The translations under genes and the position numbers were made by a program. From assembly GCA_051962095.1 (NCBI GenBank), contig JBQCCP010000012.1, positions 1 through 10,920 on the forward strand: a stretch of 10,920 nucleotides of DNA, written 5' to 3'. The DNA comes from 66-474 sp051962095. Its GTDB lineage: Bacteria; Pseudomonadota; Gammaproteobacteria; Xanthomonadales; Rhodanobacteraceae. Position 1 is the first letter of the stretch. The number at the start of each line of letters is the position of its first letter. The notes below the pieces were generated by a model. That model was not told where the DNA came from. It saw only the letters and a list, made by a program, of their open reading frames with translations, and made no database searches. Positions 1 through 6,686 of this stretch are shown here, one piece after another.

Positions 1-1117
1 GTCGATGGCGAAACAACGCAAGGTGCGCGCGGTGCAGGGCGTCGGCACGTTCGTGTCGCCGCACGAGCTGGAGGTCGTCCACGGCAAGGACAAGAAGCTG
101 ATCCGCTTCGAGCAGGCCATCATCGGGGCGGGTTCGGAAGCCGTGCACCTCCCGATGTTTCCGTGGGACGACGAGCGCGTGATGGATTCGACCGGCGCGC
201 TGCAATTGCGCGACGTGCCGAAGAACCTGCTGGTGGTCGGCGGCGGCATCATCGGGCTCGAGATGGCGACGGTCTATCGTGCGCTCGGCAGCGCCGTCAC
301 CGTGGTCGAATTCATGGATCAACTGATGCCCGGCGCGGACGCCGACTTGGTGCGCCCCCTTGCCGCGCAACTCAAGAAGCAGGGTGTCGCGACGCACCTC
401 AAGACGAAGGTCACCGCGGCGAAGGCACAGAAGAACGGCATCACCTGCGAGTTCGAAGGCGAAGGCATTCCGGAGAAGAAGCTTTTCGATCGAGTGCTGG
501 TGGCGGTCGGCCGCAGCCCCAACGGCAACAAGATCGGCGCCGACAAGGCGGGCGTCATCGTCACCGAGCGCGGACTGATTCCCGTCGACACTCAGATGCG
601 TACCAATGTCGAACACATCTTCGCGATCGGCGATCTGGTCGGCCAGCCGATGCTGGCGCACAAGGCCGTGCACGAGGGCCATGCGGCTGCGGAAGCCGCG
701 GCCGGGCAGAAGCGCCACTTCGATGCGCGGGTGGTGCCGTCGGTTGCGTTCACCGATCCGGAAGTGGCTTGGGTCGGCGTGACCGAGCGCGAGGCAAAGG
801 ACAAGAAACTCGATTTCGGCGTCGGCAAATTTCCGTGGGTGGCCTCGGGTCGTGCATTGGGCATGGATCGCGCCGAGGGTTTCACCAAGCTGATCTACGA
901 CAAGGCGACGCACCGGGTGATCGGCGGCGGCATCGTGGGCGTGCACGCGGGCGACCTGATTTCGGAAATCGCGCTGGCGATCGAGATGGGCGCCGAGATC
1001 GGCGACATCGCGCTCACCATCCATCCGCACCCTACACTCGGCGAGTCGGTCGGCATGGCGGCGGAAGTGGCCGAAGGCACGATCACGGACTTGTACATCC
1101 CGAAAAAGAAGGCCTGA
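1..1117 (+). CDS. lpdA: Dihydrolipoyl dehydrogenase (E3), 5' end cut off by the window
   Basis: FAD- and NAD-dependent disulfide oxidoreductase that reoxidises the dihydrolipoyl groups of 2-oxoacid dehydrogenase complexes in the cytoplasm. The frame is open from base 2. The ATG at base 5 is internal, because the family's N-terminal FAD-binding GxGxxG and redox-active CxxxxC are missing and must lie to the left. Counting from that ATG, the NAD-binding VVGGGIIGLE has glycines at 79, 81 and 84. The second FAD motif IFAIGDL has G209-D210. The C-terminal dimerisation domain holds the catalytic HPHPTLGE, with H342 and E347 matching the His-Glu dyad of known E3 enzymes. It ends at TGA 1115-1117. Which complex it serves cannot be read here; pyruvate dehydrogenase is a guess. 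It converges on the porin gene, 34 bp away. Confidence 0.95.
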   Translation, partial: SMAKQRKVRAVQGVGTFVSPHELEVVHGKDKKLIRFEQAIIGAGSEAVHLPMFPWDDERVMDSTGALQLRDVPKNLLVVGGGIIGLEMATVYRALGSAVTVVEFMDQLMPGADADLVRPLAAQLKKQGVATHLKTKVTAAKAQKNGITCEFEGEGIPEKKLFDRVLVAVGRSPNGNKIGADKAGVIVTERGLIPVDTQMRTNVEHIFAIGDLVGQPMLAHKAVHEGHAAAEAAAGQKRHFDARVVPSVAFTDPEVAWVGVTEREAKDKKLDFGVGKFPWVASGRALGMDRAEGFTKLIYDKATHRVIGGGIVGVHAGDLISEIALAIEMGAEIGDIALTIHPHPTLGESVGMAAEVAEGTITDLYIPKKKA

Positions 1118-1128
1118 CGGCTAGCCGT
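1117..1128. other. 12-bp perfect palindrome between convergent lpdA and porin genes
   Basis: ACGGCTAGCCGT is perfectly self-complementary and starts on the last base of the lpdA stop codon. The gene-free gap between the two convergent genes is only 34 bp. As RNA it could form only a four-pair stem with a CTAG loop and has no T-tract, so a role as bidirectional terminator is weakly supported. Confidence 0.3.
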
Positions 1129-1151
1129 TGGCATCTGCGTGCCTGTTCCGC

Positions 1152-2339
1152 TCAGAAGGCGATCTGCGCGCGCAGTTCCACGATGTGCGGATTCACGACA
1201 AGGCTTTTGCGGTCGCTGAAAGCGCGGATGTAGTTCGCCTGCAGTTTCAGATGCTGCCCCAGGTACCAGTTGGCGCCCAGGGTCCAGTCGTGCTCGCGGC
1301 CACCCATCACGTTGCCGCCATCCAGATCGACAGTGCTGTAGCGCAACGCGAACTCCAGCGCGCCCCACGGCCGTGAAGGCTGCACGTTGCCAACGTTGCC
1401 ATCCTTGTACGGTCGCGACTCGCCCGTTGCCACCCAGCTCGCGAACGCGTACCAGCCGTCGACGCGGTACGCGGGCTTGCCATCAGCGAAGGACGTATTC
1501 GCGCGAAGATACTCGCCCTGCAACGACCACGGCCCGCGTATCCACAGCATTTCGAAACCGTAGCGGTCGATCTCGTCGACGTGCTTCAGCGTGCCCGAAT
1601 CGACGAGATTCAGCGGCGAGAGACCGGCCTCCGGCGTGGAGCGGAACCGCGCCGACGGCAAGTTCGCCAAGCCCAATCCGTTCACGCTGGACTCGGGCGA
1701 TTCGCGCGACGCGGTGATCCCGAGATGCAGCACATCGCCGGGTCGATGCAAAGGCACCCACGCCAGCCGGCCCGCGAGCGTGTGACCATCGTTGTCGCCT
1801 TGCAAATCGCCGCCGTAGTAGCCGGCGGACGCCAGCCACGACGGCCGGGACAATGCCCAGTCCACGCCGACGCGGCGATTTTCGTAGACCGCCTGCGAAG
1901 GCAATGCGAGTTCAATGAAGGTCGGGGCAGCGGAACTGGTATTGCCTTCGAAACCCACGGGCGTCTTGCTCTGCCCGATGCGCAACGCGGCGTCCTCGCC
2001 AAACAAGGCTTTCGATTGCACGCGCAGATACACGTCCTGCCACTTCTTCGACTGGAAGTCGAATTCTGCCTTCGCGTCATAGACGCCCTTTTTCTTCAGG
2101 TACGCCCCGAAATACTTGCGCCGATTCGTGTGCGCGTCGGGCAATAACCCATCGTCGTGGGAGAAATCGTCCACGTCGTATTGATACAGCGCACTCACGC
2201 CGAGATCCGTGCCGTCCGCGAACACATGGTGGGCAGGCCAATCGCCCAGGAATGACGACTCCTGCGCCAGCGCGTTTGCCGCAGCCATTCCCAGCACCGC
2301 GGCGGCGCCGCACAAGAGCGGTTTGCGCGCGAATCGCAT
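1152..2339 (-). CDS. Phosphate-selective porin (OprO/OprP-type) outer-membrane channel, last gene of the sulfate transport unit
   Basis: Predicted 395-residue outer-membrane beta-barrel of the phosphate/polyphosphate-selective porin family (Porin_O_P). The N-terminus is a signal peptide: Arg/Lys within residues 2-6, a hydrophobic stretch, and a likely cut after ALA at 23-25. The mature protein is rich in alternating aromatic strands. It carries the family-like RIGQSKTPVGFEG and ends in a strand with terminal Phe (AQIAF), the usual signal for the barrel assembly machinery. The start is set by AAGGA five to six bases before the ATG. The gene begins 12 bp after cysA on the same strand, so it is probably the fifth gene of the sbp-cysTWA unit. 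From that context I infer an anion channel for sulfate or thiosulfate; the family name alone would suggest phosphate. Selectivity cannot be read from the sequence. Confidence 0.85.
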   Translation of the reverse strand: MRFARKPLLCGAAAVLGMAAANALAQESSFLGDWPAHHVFADGTDLGVSALYQYDVDDFSHDDGLLPDAHTNRRKYFGAYLKKKGVYDAKAEFDFQSKKWQDVYLRVQSKALFGEDAALRIGQSKTPVGFEGNTSSAAPTFIELALPSQAVYENRRVGVDWALSRPSWLASAGYYGGDLQGDNDGHTLAGRLAWVPLHRPGDVLHLGITASRESPESSVNGLGLANLPSARFRSTPEAGLSPLNLVDSGTLKHVDEIDRYGFEMLWIRGPWSLQGEYLRANTSFADGKPAYRVDGWYAFASWVATGESRPYKDGNVGNVQPSRPWGALEFALRYSTVDLDGGNVMGGREHDWTLGANWYLGQHLKLQANYIRAFSDRKSLVVNPHIVELRAQIAF

Positions 2340-2344
2340 GGATG

Positions 2345-2358
2345 ATCCTTTTTAGGAT
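2345..2358 (-). promoter_or_regulatory. Porin ribosome-binding site inside a small hairpin that includes the cysA stop
   Basis: On the minus strand ATCCT-AAAA-AGGAT forms a 5-bp inverted repeat with a four-base loop. The right arm is the porin Shine-Dalgarno (AAGGAT). The left arm runs from the penultimate cysA codons into the first base of its TAA stop. Ribosomes finishing cysA would open the stem, which fits translational coupling. The stem is short and AT-rich, so its stability is uncertain. Confidence 0.4.
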
Positions 2359-3518
2359 ATGCAGGTGAACGGGATCGCCCGCACCGGGTTGGCCGTCGAG
2401 TCGCCGCCGGCTTCGTGTTGCCATAGCCAGCGCGCATCGCTCGCGGTGGTCGTGGATTTCGAATCGTCCGCCGGAAACACGATGGCGCGCCGAGGGCTCA
2501 CGCGCAGATCCGCCCCTGTGCGCAATCCGAGTCGCGCCAAATCCTCGCCTGCAATTTGCGCCTCCAGGCGTTGCCCGAGGGACGGAACCTCGAATTCCAG
2601 ATGCGCCACGCTGCCGGCGCGATACACGTGCCGCAGTTGTGCCTGCCAACCAGGGGCGGCCATGGACGCATCGAGCGCAAGATGTTCCGGCCGCACGTAA
2701 GCCTGCGCATGTTCGACATCCATGCCCCACGGCGACTCGCCAAGATTCCATTCCGCCGCGGTCATGCCGCGATCCGCGCGCACCAGGCGGATTCGATTGG
2801 CTTTGCCGATGAACTCGCAAACGAAGGGTGTCGCGGGATCCTGATAGATCGCTTCGGGCGCGCCCACCTGTTCGATGCGGCCGCGATTCATCACCGCCAC
2901 GCGATCGGCCAATTCCAGCGCTTCTTCCTGATCGTGGGTCACGAACACCGTGGTCAGGCCCAACTCGTCGTGAAGCTCGCGCAACCAGCGGCGCAGGCTC
3001 ACCCGCACCTGCGCGTCGAGCGCGCCGAAAGGTTCGTCGAGCAGCAGCAGGTCGGGTTCCACTGCCAGGGCACGCGCCAGCGCAACGCGCTGCCTTTGCC
3101 CACCGGAAAGCCGTGCCGGATAGCGCCTGGCCATGTCCTGCAGTTGCACGCGTTGCAACAGGCGTTCGACGCGCGCGGCGATCTCTGCGCGCTTCGGTCG
3201 CTTGCGCCACGGGCGCACGCGCAGCCCGAAAGCCACGTTGTCGGCCACGGTCAGGTGCCGGAACAGCGCGTAATGCTGGAACACGAGGCCCACCCTGCGG
3301 CGGCGCGCGTCGATCGCCAGCAGGTCGCGTCCGTTCTGGCGCACGCTGCCGAACTCCGGATAATCGAGCCCCGCGAGGATGCGCAGCAACGTGGTCTTGC
3401 CGGAACCGGATGGGCCGAGCAATGCCAGGAATTCGCCTGGCGGAATCACCAAGCTGACATCGTCCAGCGCCGGGCAATCGGTGAAGCGTCGCGAGAGGTT
3501 GGAAAGTTCGAGCGTCAT
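2352..3518 (-). CDS. cysA: Sulfate/thiosulfate ABC transporter ATP-binding protein CysA
   Basis: Cytoplasmic ATPase that powers sulfate/thiosulfate import through CysT-CysW. The 388-residue protein shows a full ABC domain: Walker A GPSGSGKT at 35-42, Q-loop Gln81, signature LSGGQ at 137-141, Walker B LLLLDE ending at D161-E162, D-loop near 168, and switch His195 in VTHD. A C-terminal TOBE-like regulatory region follows and ends near residue 350. The frame stays open upstream into cysW. I chose the ATG at 3518 because the protein there opens like other CysA proteins and the cysW stop lies 11 bp before it; the ribosome site (AAGGG) is modest. It is longer than E. coli CysA (365 residues): about 38 residues (351-388) trail beyond the conserved part, ending FTCIS. 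The porin gene follows after 12 bp. Confidence 0.95.
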   Translation of the reverse strand: MTLELSNLSRRFTDCPALDDVSLVIPPGEFLALLGPSGSGKTTLLRILAGLDYPEFGSVRQNGRDLLAIDARRRRVGLVFQHYALFRHLTVADNVAFGLRVRPWRKRPKRAEIAARVERLLQRVQLQDMARRYPARLSGGQRQRVALARALAVEPDLLLLDEPFGALDAQVRVSLRRWLRELHDELGLTTVFVTHDQEEALELADRVAVMNRGRIEQVGAPEAIYQDPATPFVCEFIGKANRIRLVRADRGMTAAEWNLGESPWGMDVEHAQAYVRPEHLALDASMAAPGWQAQLRHVYRAGSVAHLEFEVPSLGQRLEAQIAGEDLARLGLRTGADLRVSPRRAIVFPADDSKSTTTASDARWLWQHEAGGDSTANPVRAIPFTCIS

Positions 3519-3529
3519 GGCGGCCGCCC

Positions 3530-4393
3530 TTACCGCCCGCCTGGCGCGTGCGCAGCGATCTCGTCGCCGTAGCGCGCTTCCAGCAGCGTCTTCACCGCCA
3601 ACGTCAGCAACGCCAGCAACGCCAGCAGCGAAGCCACGGCGAATGCACCGGCGTAGTCGTATTCGTTGTAGCGCATTTCCACCTCCAAAGGCATCGTGGT
3701 GGTCAGGCCGCGGATGTGTCCGGACACCACCGACACCGCGCCGAACTCGCCCATCGCGCGCGCGTTGCACAGCAGCACGCCGTACAGCAGCGCCCAGCGG
3801 ATGTTGGGCAGTGTGACGCGGAAGAACATCTGCCAGCCGTTGGCGCCCAGCACGCGCGCCGCTTGTTCGTCCTCGCTGCCCTGTGACTGCATCAACGGGA
3901 TCAGTTCGCGCGCGACGAACGGCAGCGTGATGAACACCGAAGCCAGCACCAGACCGGGCACGGCGAAGATGATCCGGATGCCGTGCGCATCCAGCCATGG
4001 CCCGAACCAGCCTTGCGCGCCGAACAGCAGCACGTAGATCAAGCCGGCGATCACCGGCGACACCGAGAAGGGCAAGTCGATCAGCGCGCCGAGCAAAGCC
4101 TTGCCGCGGAACTCGAAACGCGCCATGGCCCAGGCTGCCGCAATGCCGAACAGGATGTTCAATGGCACCACGATCGCGGCGACGAGCAGGGTCAGGCGGA
4201 TCGACGACACCGCTTCGTATTGCACTATCGCCGACAGGAAAGTCTCCACGCCCTTGGCGAGCGCCTCGGTGAACACCACGACGAGCGGCAGCAGCAGGAA
4301 CGCCACCATGAAGGCGACCGCGACCAGGATCAGCAGCGCACGCTGCAGCCGTTGCGATCCTGTTGACTGGCGCGAAAGAACCATCTCGTTCAT
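3530..4393 (-). CDS. cysW: Sulfate/thiosulfate ABC transporter permease CysW
   Basis: Inner-membrane permease, 287 residues (E. coli CysW has 291), which pairs with CysT to form the sulfate channel. About six hydrophobic segments are visible, starting at residues 19-41. The cytoplasmic EAA loop that docks on CysA lies at about 174-196 (SEDEQAARVLGANG, then FFRVTLP). The ATG at 4391-4393 overlaps the cysT stop as ATGA, and GGCGGAG sits eight bases upstream, so translation is probably coupled to cysT. A second Met at residue 4 is a less likely start. The frame remains open far upstream, but that part is cysT read in another frame. The gene ends 11 bp before cysA. Confidence 0.95.
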   Translation of the reverse strand: MNEMVLSRQSTGSQRLQRALLILVAVAFMVAFLLLPLVVVFTEALAKGVETFLSAIVQYEAVSSIRLTLLVAAIVVPLNILFGIAAAWAMARFEFRGKALLGALIDLPFSVSPVIAGLIYVLLFGAQGWFGPWLDAHGIRIIFAVPGLVLASVFITLPFVARELIPLMQSQGSEDEQAARVLGANGWQMFFRVTLPNIRWALLYGVLLCNARAMGEFGAVSVVSGHIRGLTTTMPLEVEMRYNEYDYAGAFAVASLLALLALLTLAVKTLLEARYGDEIAAHAPGGR

Positions 4394-5226
4394 GGCGACG
4401 GCTCCGCCCAGCGCCGGCTCCAGCGCTGCAGCAACGACAACGCGATCAACAGCGCAAACGAGAAGCCCAGCATCACCACGCCCAGTGCCGCCGCGCCGGC
4501 GTAGTCGAACTGTTCCAGCTTCTGCACGATCAGCAGCGGCGCGATCTCCGTCCGCAAGGGCAGGTTGCCCGCGATGAAAATCACCGAGCCGTATTCGCCC
4601 ACCGCGCGCGCCAGTGCCAGCGCGAAACCGGTGAGCAGCGCCGGCGTGAGCACCGGCAGGATAACCCGCGCGAAGACCTGCGCGCGGCCGGCTCCGAGAC
4701 TTTGGGCCGCTTCCTCCATGTCGCGGTCCAGCGACTCGAGTACGGGTTGCAGCGTGCGCACCACGAACGGAAACCCGACGAACACCATCGCGACGCCAAC
4801 GCCGAGCTGCGTATAGGCAATGCGCACGCCGAGCGCATCGAATGCCCGCCCCAGCCAACCGTTCGGCGCATACAAGGCGGTCAGTGCGATGCCCGCGACC
4901 GCGGTCGGCAATGCGAACGGGAGATCCACCAACGCATCCAGCAGGCGGCGTCCGGGAAACCGGTAACGCACCAGCACCCAAGCCACCAGCAACCCGAATG
5001 CCGCGTTGATCAACGAAGCCGCGAGCGCACCGCCGAAACTCAGCTTCAATGCAGCCTGCGTGCGCGGCATGGCGAGCAGGTGCAGCAGGCCGGCAGCGCC
5101 GATGCCGGATGCCTTCCAAGCCAGCGCCGCCAGCGGCAGCAGCACGATCAGCCCGAGGAATGCCAGCGTATAGCCGATGCTGAGCCCGAACCCCGGCAGT
5201 ACCCGATGACGTTTCGTGTTGGCCAT
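4390..5226 (-). CDS. cysT: Sulfate/thiosulfate ABC transporter permease CysT (CysU)
   Basis: Inner-membrane permease of the sulfate ABC importer, 278 residues against 277 for E. coli CysU. It has a hydrophobic first segment at about 16-37 and several further membrane spans. The conserved DLPFALPTAVAGIAL stretch lies at about 101-115. The EAA loop for CysA binding is at about 171-191 (E172-A173-A174, G178, then LP). The ATG at 5224-5226 was chosen because the protein then opens as MANTKRHRVLPGFGLSIGYT, matching the family length. AGGA lies 13 bases upstream, a long spacing. The upstream extension of the frame overlaps sbp and is not coding. It starts 26 bp after sbp and overlaps cysW by 4 bp. 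Confidence 0.95.
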   Translation of the reverse strand: MANTKRHRVLPGFGLSIGYTLAFLGLIVLLPLAALAWKASGIGAAGLLHLLAMPRTQAALKLSFGGALAASLINAAFGLLVAWVLVRYRFPGRRLLDALVDLPFALPTAVAGIALTALYAPNGWLGRAFDALGVRIAYTQLGVGVAMVFVGFPFVVRTLQPVLESLDRDMEEAAQSLGAGRAQVFARVILPVLTPALLTGFALALARAVGEYGSVIFIAGNLPLRTEIAPLLIVQKLEQFDYAGAAALGVVMLGFSFALLIALSLLQRWSRRWAEPSP

Positions 5227-5252
5227 CGCGACATCCGTCCTGTGCGGAATCT

Positions 5253-6269
5253 TCAGCGCGCCGGCTGCGCGCCCGGCCCGATCTGGTCGAATACACCGCC
5301 ATCGGCAAAGAACTTCGCCTGCGCGTTTCGCCAGCCGCCGAACAATTCGTCCACCGTGAAGGTGTGCACCGCCGGAAATTGCCCGGCGTATTTCTGCGCC
5401 ACCGCGGCGAGCCGCGGACGATAGAAATGCCTCGCCTCGATGTCCTGCGCCAGCGGCGTATACAGGAATTTCAGGTAAGCCTCGGCCACCGCGCGATTGC
5501 CGTCCTTCGCCACGTTGGCATCCACCACCGCCACGGGCGGCTCGGCCAGGATGGTGACCGAAGGCACCACGATGTCGAAGCGGTCCTTGCCCAGTTCGCG
5601 CTGCGCGAGCAACGCCTCGTTCTCCCACGCCAGCAGCACGTCGCCGATGCCACGCTGGACGAAGGTGTTGGTTGCGCCGCGCGCGCCGGTGTCGAGCACC
5701 GGCACGTGCTGGAAAAGCGCCTGGACGAACGCACGCGCCATGGCCTCGTTGCCGCCCGGCTGTTTCAACGCGTAACCCCAGGCGGCGAGGAAGTTCCAGC
5801 GCGCACCGCCGGAAGTTTTCGGATTCGGCGTGATCACCTGCACGCCGGGCTTGATCAGGTCCGGCCAATCCTTGACGTGTTTCGGATTGCCCTTGCGCAC
5901 CAGGAACACGACGGTCGAGGTGTAGGGCGCGGCGTTGTCCGGCAAGCGTTGCTGCCAGTTCTTCGCGATGAGGCCGCGATTTGCGAGTGCGTCGACGTCG
6001 TAGGCCAGCGCCAGGGTAACGACATCAGCCGGCAAGCCGTCGGCCACCGCGCGCGCCTGCGTGCCGGAACCGCCGTGCGACATCCGGATCACGATGTCGT
6101 CGCCGTGTTGTGCTTTCCATTGCGCGGCGAACGCACGGTTGATGTCCTGGTACAGCTCGCGAGTCGGATCGTAGGATACGTTGAGCAGCGTGACGTTTCT
6201 GGCAAGCGCGGGGCCCGCGACAAGCATCGCGATCAGCGCCAGCAGAAACAGGAGTGCCTTGTTCTTCAT
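5253..6269 (-). CDS. sbp: Periplasmic sulfate-binding protein
   Basis: Extracytoplasmic receptor that captures sulfate (or thiosulfate) and delivers it to CysT-CysW. The 338 residues include a signal peptide (MKNKALLFLLAL..., probable cut after ALA at 21-23). The mature part reads NVSYDPTRELYQDINRAF, SHGGSG at 64-69, ADVVTLALAYDVDAL at 81-95, and the sulfate-binding signature NPKTSGGAR at 149-157. ARGATNTFVQRGIGDVLLAWENEA follows in two adjoining blocks. The wording follows E. coli Sbp closely. I chose the ATG at 6269 because GGAGA lies six bases upstream. An in-frame ATG at 6281 would add MEID and has a poorer site. It is the first gene of the minus-strand transport unit, preceded by 417 bp without a gene. 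Sbp versus CysP cannot be settled by eye. Confidence 0.95.
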   Translation of the reverse strand: MKNKALLFLLALIAMLVAGPALARNVTLLNVSYDPTRELYQDINRAFAAQWKAQHGDDIVIRMSHGGSGTQARAVADGLPADVVTLALAYDVDALANRGLIAKNWQQRLPDNAAPYTSTVVFLVRKGNPKHVKDWPDLIKPGVQVITPNPKTSGGARWNFLAAWGYALKQPGGNEAMARAFVQALFQHVPVLDTGARGATNTFVQRGIGDVLLAWENEALLAQRELGKDRFDIVVPSVTILAEPPVAVVDANVAKDGNRAVAEAYLKFLYTPLAQDIEARHFYRPRLAAVAQKYAGQFPAVHTFTVDELFGGWRNAQAKFFADGGVFDQIGPGAQPAR

Positions 6270-6274
6270 GTCGA

Positions 6275-6279
6275 TCTCC
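6275..6279 (-). promoter_or_regulatory. sbp: Shine-Dalgarno of sbp
   Basis: GGAGA on the minus strand ends six bases before the ATG at 6269. It decides between that start and the in-frame ATG at 6281, which the motif itself would overlap. Confidence 0.7.
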
Positions 6280-6355
6280 ATTTGCCACCGACACGCACCG
6301 CACGCGTGCCGGTGTTCGATGCAGGCCATTCCGACGAAGAGCAGACGCCCATTCG

Positions 6356-6379
6356 CCGGCGCACCAGGCGGTGCGCCGG
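6356..6379 (-). promoter_or_regulatory. Perfect 10-bp stem-loop in the probable sbp 5' leader
   Basis: CCGGCGCACC and GGTGCGCCGG are exact reverse complements separated by AGGC, about 87 bp upstream of the sbp ATG. There is no T-tract on either side, so it is not a normal intrinsic terminator. It could be a leader RNA hairpin or a DNA-binding dyad. Confidence 0.5.
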
Positions 6380-6613
6380 ACGTGAGCGCGACAATCAGGT
6401 GCGCTGGAAGCGCGAAGCGAGAAGCGGAAAGGGGGGGAAACCGGGAGCGAAGATTCCCGGACCACGTGGAACCCGCAGCGCGACGCACGCGGCAAGCTGT
6501 GCAGCGTCGACCCGGTTCGGCATCAGGATTTTGCGCGAACTACGCATGTTTCACCCGGCGAATGTCGGAGTGTCGGGTGCAATGCCATCATGCGTGTCGT
6601 TAAGGAGACGCTA

Positions 6614-6652
6614 GGCAAATGTAGGCTGGAAATTTGCCCGCATTTGGCCCGC
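6614..6652. repeat. Inverted repeat overlapping a short tandem repeat downstream of dinB
   Basis: GGCAAAT (6614-6620) and ATTTGCC (6632-6638) are perfect inverted arms 11 bp apart. The right arm is the start of ATTTGCCCGC (6632-6641), which is immediately followed by the near-copy ATTTGGCCCGC (6642-6652). The AT-containing arms stand out from the GC-rich surroundings. Function is unknown; a regulator-binding site upstream of sbp is one possibility. Confidence 0.4.
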
Positions 6653-6662
6653 AACATGTACG

Positions 6663-6684
6663 AACCTGCTCCATCTCGCAGGTT
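6663..6684 (-). terminator. Stem-loop directly after dinB, possible terminator
   Basis: AACCTGC and GCAGGTT form a perfect 7-bp stem with an eight-base loop, starting two bases after the dinB stop on the minus strand. No run of T follows (TTCGTAC), so it may be a weak or factor-assisted terminator or only a 3'-end hairpin. Confidence 0.35.
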
Positions 6685-6686
6685 GA

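Larger units (their letters stand above)
6270..6686 (-). other. 417-bp gene-free leader/promoter region of the sulfate unit
   Basis: No convincing gene is present on either strand. The plus-strand frame starting near 6590 runs antisense into dinB and has no family features. The stretch must hold the promoter of sbp, but I could not find a convincing -35/-10 pair on the minus strand. It contains several dyads: a 10-bp perfect stem-loop at 6356-6379, a GCACGCGTGC palindrome at 6300-6309, CCGGGA/TCCCGG arms at 6441-6460, CCACGTGG at 6462-6469, GGCAAAT/ATTTGCC arms at 6614-6638 and AACCTGC/GCAGGTT arms at 6663-6684. A run of seven G lies at 6431-6437. A CysB-family activator would be expected upstream of sulfate genes, but its site is too degenerate to place by eye. 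Confidence 0.6.

Noticed and set aside
5..7. ATG at base 5 as the true start of lpdA
   Set aside because: A protein starting there would lack the FAD-binding GxGxxG and the redox-active disulfide that define the family. The frame is open to the window edge.
2352..3998. CysA with a 160-residue N-terminal extension
   Set aside because: The extension is cysW in another frame. Conserved CysA begins at the ATG at 3518.
3530..5308. Single 592-codon frame suggesting a fused permease
   Set aside because: Only the last 287 codons resemble a permease (CysW). The front part is cysT read in a wrong frame, and the ATGA overlap at 4390-4393 shows two genes.
6431..6437. Run of seven G as a phase-variable tract
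   Set aside because: It lies far from any start or recognisable promoter element, and seven bases is short for slippage control in a GC-rich genome.
6462..6469. CCACGTGG palindrome as an operator
   Set aside because: Eight-base palindromes are common at this GC content, and no matching second copy or promoter was found beside it.
5364..6614. Plus-strand open frame (416 codons) opposite sbp and its leader
   Set aside because: Its composition looks like a shadow of sbp, and no motif is recognisable.
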